NCBI GenBank assembly: GCA_903905285.1
Contig: CAIVFQ010000055.1
Coordinates: 1-7,399 of the forward strand
Reading direction: 5' to 3'
DNA from: an uncultured Alphaproteobacteria bacterium
GTDB taxonomy: Bacteria > Pseudomonadota > Alphaproteobacteria > Paracaedibacterales > CAIULA01
DNA: 7,399 bases
In this document: piece after piece, positions 7,085 to 7,399 of the stretch
How the letters are laid out: the number at the start of each line of letters is the position of its first letter
How positions within the stretch are numbered: position 1 is the stretch's first letter
The notes under the pieces: model-generated
Seen by the model: only the letters and a program-made list of their open reading frames with translations
Database searches by the model: none
What the model was told of the DNA's origin: nothing
Program-made: the position numbers and the translations under genes

Positions 7085-7177
7085 TCATTGCGAACCCCTG
7101 AAAGGGGTGTGGCGATCTCCTGAAAGTGTGCCCAAATGGTTGGAGATTGCCACGTCGCCTTTGGCTCCTCGCAATGA
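7085..7177. repeat. 93-bp imperfect inverted-repeat element (dispersed palindromic/MITE-like type)
   Basis: Two 36-bp arms (7085-7120 and 7142-7177) are inverted copies matching at about 26 of 36 positions. The outer nine bases (TCATTGCGA) and the inner ATCTCC match perfectly. Each arm also holds its own small hairpin: ACCCC-TGAAA-GGGGT (7094-7108) on the left and GCC-TTT-GGC (7157-7165) on the right. The outer sequence, on the - strand TCATTGCGAGGAGCC, resembles a palindromic repeat type seen dispersed in many proteobacterial genomes. It codes for nothing itself and lies between the Sel1 gene and the glycosyltransferase gene. A run of seven T (7182-7188) follows the right arm on the + strand, giving a terminator-like arrangement although no + strand gene precedes it. 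Confidence 0.8.
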
Positions 7178-7186
7178 CAGGTTTTT

Positions 7187-7399
7187 TTATCGCGAACCAC
7201 CCGCCTGCGCAATAATAAATGTCGTTACATAGGGTAAACTGTATTTGTTAGCAGTTCTATCACCTAAATCGGCGGCTTCTCGGCATAATTTTATGGCCCT
7301 AGGAATGTCTTTTGGTACTCCATGGCTCCCGTTAAAAAGCATACAAGCATAATTGCTTAGCACAGAAGGAGTTCCGCGTTTTACTGCTGTTTCTATCAT
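7187..7399 (-). CDS. Sel1-like repeat protein, 3' part only
   Basis: Seventy residues are visible and the frame is open to the window edge, so the true start probably lies outside; the ATG at 7397-7399 may be internal. Residues 12-47 form one Sel1-type repeat (SNYACMLFNGSHGVPKDIPRA, then AADLG), a TPR-like alpha/alpha repeat, and residues 1-11 look like the end of a preceding one. Sel1 proteins act as adaptors in signalling and secretion, and are often abundant in amoeba-associated and other host-associated bacteria. The C-terminus (AQAGGSR) lies outside the repeat. The stop is only 9 nt from the inverted-repeat element, which may have shaped the gene's end. Confidence 0.68.
   Translation of the reverse strand: MIETAVKRGTPSVLSNYACMLFNGSHGVPKDIPRAIKLCREAADLGDRTANKYSLPYVTTFIIAQAGGSR

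Noticed and set aside
7085..7177. CRISPR array
   Set aside because: There is one inverted pair only; no direct repeats with regular spacers.
7015..7212. 65-codon open frame on the - strand (contains CHCEEPKATWQSP)
   Set aside because: It is translated across the inverted-repeat element; such frames are a common artefact of this repeat type and it has no domain or ribosome site.

Overview
The window looks like chromosomal DNA from a Gram-negative, probably alphaproteobacterial, host-associated or intracellular bacterium. This is inferred from five things: a UbiG of ubiquinone biosynthesis, an outer-membrane TonB-dependent receptor with its own TonB, a large Sec-exported glycosyltransferase of the TcdA/TcdB-like 'DXD sugar' superfamily, TPR/Sel1 repeat proteins at both edges, and a dispersed inverted-repeat element of the 'TCATTGCGAGGAG...' type. 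The exact taxon cannot be fixed; a Holosporales- or Rickettsiales-like endosymbiont is a guess.

Layout from left to right: a small exported TPR protein on the + strand (135-659) converges on tonB, with the two stop codons overlapping. All other genes are on the - strand and read right to left: a 5'-cut Sel1-repeat gene (7187-7399), a 93-bp inverted-repeat element (7085-7177), the glycosyltransferase locus (4034-6963), ubiG (3243-3992), a BtuB-like receptor (1270-3168) and tonB (656-1273). The gaps glycosyltransferase-ubiG (about 41 nt) and ubiG-receptor (74 nt) are short, and receptor-tonB overlap by ATGA, so most of the strand could be co-transcribed. The receptor and TonB form a clear functional pair for energised uptake across the outer membrane.

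The main result is that the two glycosyltransferase ORFs are probably one broken gene. Each catalytic module has a C-terminal block ending in H-x-x-S-W. The first ORF stops just before that block, and the block is found at the very start of the second ORF, in the -1 frame. A one-base shift at the T run at 6142-6145 restores a continuous protein of about 976 residues with a signal peptide and three tandem modules. All three modules carry D-x-G where the family normally has D-x-D, and the first also has Asn in place of the upstream conserved Asp. The locus is therefore either a decaying or a divergent exported effector-like glycosyltransferase, or contains a sequencing error or recoding site.
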